DNA of 64,000 bases from Galbula dea (Eukaryota > Chordata > Aves > Piciformes > Galbulidae). Numbering within the stretch: the first letter of the stretch is position 1; every line of letters begins with the position of its first letter. The stretch lies in NCBI GenBank assembly GCA_013399015.1, contig VWZX01009072.1, positions 806,001-870,000 of the forward strand, given 5' to 3'. The notes below the pieces were generated by a model. The model was not told the DNA's origin. It searched no databases and worked only from the letters and a program-made list of their open reading frames with translations. The translations under genes and the position numbers were made by a program. This document shows, piece by piece, positions 60,838 to 64,000 of this stretch.

Positions 60838-63800
60838 CTGAAAAAGGAAAAATTGACAACTACATTCCAAAGAAAGCTTAGTTGGATGGAAAATGACTGC
60901 TTGCAATACGAATGTACTCTTTGTTTCGTGGTGCAAATCAGTGTCATCTCTCTAAAAGTGTGTAACTAGGATAAATTTTGGATATGAGACCAAAGAGTTC
61001 TCTTCATTCCATGGGTTAAAGATTTCCATATGAAAGCAAGCATATATGTGTGAAATATTTTTTTTTAGCAACTTTCAACAAATACATGTGAAAAATACAG
61101 TGAAAAGCTTTTCTATCCAGTGGCATTTGGGCTACTTCAAAGAAAGACTGTGGAAACACGAAGGTAAATTAATCAGACGGAGAGTAAAAACAACCAGCTA
61201 CATGCTTGACTAATTTTGCTTTATGGTATCAAACAGTTTCAAACTTCCCTTAGTTCTCTCCATATTTGTAAAGCTAGGGTACTGCCACAGACTTTTTTTC
61301 TACACTAAAGACAGTATTTTTAATATTAATATTCCTCTTCACCACACCTCTCTGTAGCTATTAATTTTCTTATTGCTCTCAATGGCTTCAGAACAACATC
61401 CAAATTCCTATGTTCTTGGTCGGAAGAATTTTAAGTATGTAGTTCTCTTTTAAAAAAGGAATCATACACAGATTTGGTTATAAAAGTCTTTCTGCATCCT
61501 TAGAAATCAATAGGGACTGAGAGTCAGACATGGGATTTAACGGAAAAAGTTACAAACTCGTGTAAAGACAAGCACCAGCAATGGAACAGAGATAAATGAA
61601 GTTGTTCAGGCTCCCTGGCATGTTGATTCTGTGGAGTACATTTTACTGAAACACTTTCCATATCATGTTTGGCCTCATGAATGTTCAATGGTAGAGGCCA
61701 AATCCTATCCTCGATATAATCTCTGCGATTCCCTTCTACCACGTTGCAGCTTTCTTCTGTTTTCTTGCATCAGATTCTTTCACGAGATTTCAGCTGTGCC
61801 AAGAATCTTGAAGTTGTATTACCAAGAATGTTTCAAGCACAACTCTCAGCCTCATGACCAAAGACAATTGCCTTTGTCCAAATGCTTGAAGGGTTGCTTT
61901 GCCCTTAGTTCAGGCTAAAAACCTGGCAGTTTTGCACCACTTTGAGATGAGATCTTGGCCTTTAAAACTATGGCATAACTATAGGTGTTAAACTAAAGTA
62001 AGGTTTGGACTTTGGGAGAGAAATCAGTGTCAATAGGAAACTGTGAAATGTTTCCAGGTGAAGGGACCATTCTCCAGTGTGTCCCTAGACTAGTTTGTCT
62101 GAACGGCTTGGGAAAAACAGCATCTTGATTTTCCCCATTACAGTCCACATGCACAGACTGAAATTATAGCTGTGCCTCGGTTTGATGGCTGTTTCCATCC
62201 TCTCTCTCCCCCAGGTGTCAACCCTTTCTCCCTTCCTTATGAGCAGAAATAAATGGGAGAGCAAGGAAGCTTTTGTTAGTCTCAACTCAGGGCTGACTCA
62301 GGCATTAACGGGCTAACGAAAGTGTCAAGACCTCCCTGCAGGAGAAACGACTAACTGGAAAAACCCCCAAGTTGTGAACAGCAAAGGGGAAAAAGGGCTG
62401 GAGTGTGAGGGTTGAGGGCTCATAAATAGATCAGGAAGGTATCAGGGGACCACACTGAGCAGAGGACCCTTAAAAATGCTCACCAGGCTGCAAGTACCCT
62501 GGGTCACCACTTAGTCTTTCATATTTCCTTAGGTAGGCTGCTGCACCCTGACAAAATTTTTTTGCCATCATCTCCCACACTCCCCTGCCCCATTGCATGT
62601 GCATGCCTGAGGGACATCTGCTCTGCTCCTGTCCTGCTCCGCTGGCAAAGTATCTGGATTGGCTCCAGGAAGGGCTGCTTTCCTCAGCTTGTGTCTAAGA
62701 ATGACCCTGACTGAAAGTAAAAGAGAAATTGCGTTTTCATGGTGTTACTATGTTACAAATCCTAGTCTAGTCATGGCAATGCAAAGAACAGGGCCCTGCC
62801 AGCACTAAGACATGCATTGAGGGGCATGAGTTGGCTTTTTCGGTGCTCAAGCACATTCTTAGCTGAAATCTCTTCTAAGATAAGAATTTAGTGGAAGAGG
62901 GAAGGAGGGAAGCCTAGCAGAAAAAGCAGCTGATGGCCAACGAGGAGGAAATGAGGAAGGTATTTTCTCTTTCCCTTCTAAGAATGGGAGCATTTCATTT
63001 GAAGAACATCTGAGGCACTGGAACCATATTTCTATTGTGTTTGAACTGATTCAGTCAACCCCACTTAATTCCCATTGCTGAGGGAGTCTACAAGAGGCAG
63101 GAAAAAGTGTACTGGAGAGATATGCTGAGAAAGTTTTGAGAGGAGGGAAAAATGCAGAGAATTAGCAGGAAGAATAGTAAATGTAGCTGGTGAAGTAATT
63201 CTCTGGTATTTTTTCTGTAGAGATTTTGTCAACAGTCTATTGTAGCCATCCACTTGTATAGTAACTATAAAATACACGTTGGACATAATAAGCTAATCTT
63301 CTGACTTTTCTTTGCGTCACCCCTTTGGGGAAAATGCCACAGGAGAAATTTATCTGACATGTTGTCATATCTTTTTGCCTTTTAAACTTGTCCAAAATGA
63401 GAAAATGAAGCAGTTTGTTTGGGTTACAGAAGGGATTTTGGCTTACTCCCCATGAAAATATGATTATAAATTCCTCCTGCATTTACTGTTGGCATATTGT
63501 AAACAATTGAGTCCACTGATTACTGGGTTATATAAGAATCCTTGTGTTATTTGAGACTTAATACATCAGGCACTGTATAAAAGTGACATACCTGGTTTTT
63601 AACATCTGAAATGCAAACTTAAAGGAACTTTTTCTCTTCTGCGAGGTTTTTGTTGCTGGCTAGGAGAAGAGGAAAGAAGACTGTGGGAGTTCTTGCCTCA
63701 TACTTCCAAGCTGATTGCTTTCAGTGCAATTTTTACCCATTTGCAGCTGGGCTGTGAATATTCCTGCTCTGTAACAGTGTTGTCCACATCCAGATATTAA

Positions 63801-64000
63801 AAAAATGCCACTGTCCTTATTTAAACCTCTGGGGTTCAGCCTCTGCATTTGATTCAAGATTTTGGAAGTCTCGGCATCTGCCTTAATGCTTCTAGATGAG
63901 TTATAGGCCAGTAAAGAAACTGCATTTTGACCATCTCATCTTACCTTAGATGTGGCATGCCACATTATCTGTCACAGATGGGAAAAAAACATGTGAATCA

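Larger units (their letters stand above)
58156..64000. other. Right-end intergenic region
   Basis: AT-rich sequence with a pyrimidine-rich patch directly after the CR1 (about 58160-58500), a CA-rich microsatellite at 59304-59363 and one candidate terminal exon on the minus strand (60706-60837). The other ORFs are short and unrecognised. No CpG island or VPS13B exon is seen before the window ends. Confidence 0.6.

Noticed and set aside
39186..64000. First exons of VPS13B, expected from human gene order
   Set aside because: No CpG island and no reading resembling the VPS13 N-terminus was seen; the gene probably starts beyond the right edge.
1..64000. CRISPR arrays, operons, phage or plasmid modules, tRNA or rRNA genes, endogenous retrovirus LTRs
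   Set aside because: Nothing of the kind is visible; the window is vertebrate nuclear DNA with only CR1-type and simple repeats that I can support.

Overview
The window is a piece of a bird genome. Evidence: intron-containing vertebrate genes, CR1-type LINE fragments carrying the avian/reptilian 8-bp 3' terminal repeat (ATTCTRTG)n, strong CpG islands set in AT-rich intergenic DNA, and very little repeat content overall. The gene order STK3 (minus) then OSR2 (plus) matches human 8q22. The species cannot be fixed from the sequence; a galliform such as chicken is plausible.

Layout. 1-11.3 kb: the 5' part of STK3 (MST2 kinase) on the minus strand, with coding exons 1-4 (residues 1-116); the rest of the gene lies beyond the left edge. 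Intron 2 carries a decayed, roughly 2.2-kb CR1. 10.9-12.1 kb: CpG-island promoter of STK3. 12.1-28.1 kb: intergenic, no recognisable gene; it holds simple repeats, one old interspersed repeat and an RNA-hairpin-like inverted repeat. 28.6-31.4 kb: a large orphan CpG island. 32.7-39.2 kb: the complete OSR2 gene on the plus strand, with a probable non-coding exon 1, three coding exons encoding 312 aa with five C2H2 zinc fingers, and a 3'UTR with polyadenylation signals. 39.2-64 kb: intergenic, AT-rich, with one CR1 3' end at 57.6-58.2 kb and one unassigned candidate 3'-terminal exon on the minus strand at 60.7-60.8 kb. VPS13B, the next gene in human, is not seen.

Function. STK3 is the Hippo-pathway kinase that phosphorylates LATS with SAV1 and MOB1. 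OSR2 is an odd-skipped-family transcription factor of palate, tooth, limb-joint and kidney development. They are neighbours without an obvious functional link. The long gene-poor flanks of OSR2 are the natural place for its tissue-specific enhancers, but none can be proven by eye.

Most notable observation: the last OSR2 exon contains an internal splice acceptor that would shift 75 nt into a second reading frame. The result is a three-finger, 276-aa isoform whose tail closely resembles the human short isoform, so this stretch is probably dual-coding across amniotes. No exotic system (CRISPR, phage, novel operon) is present.
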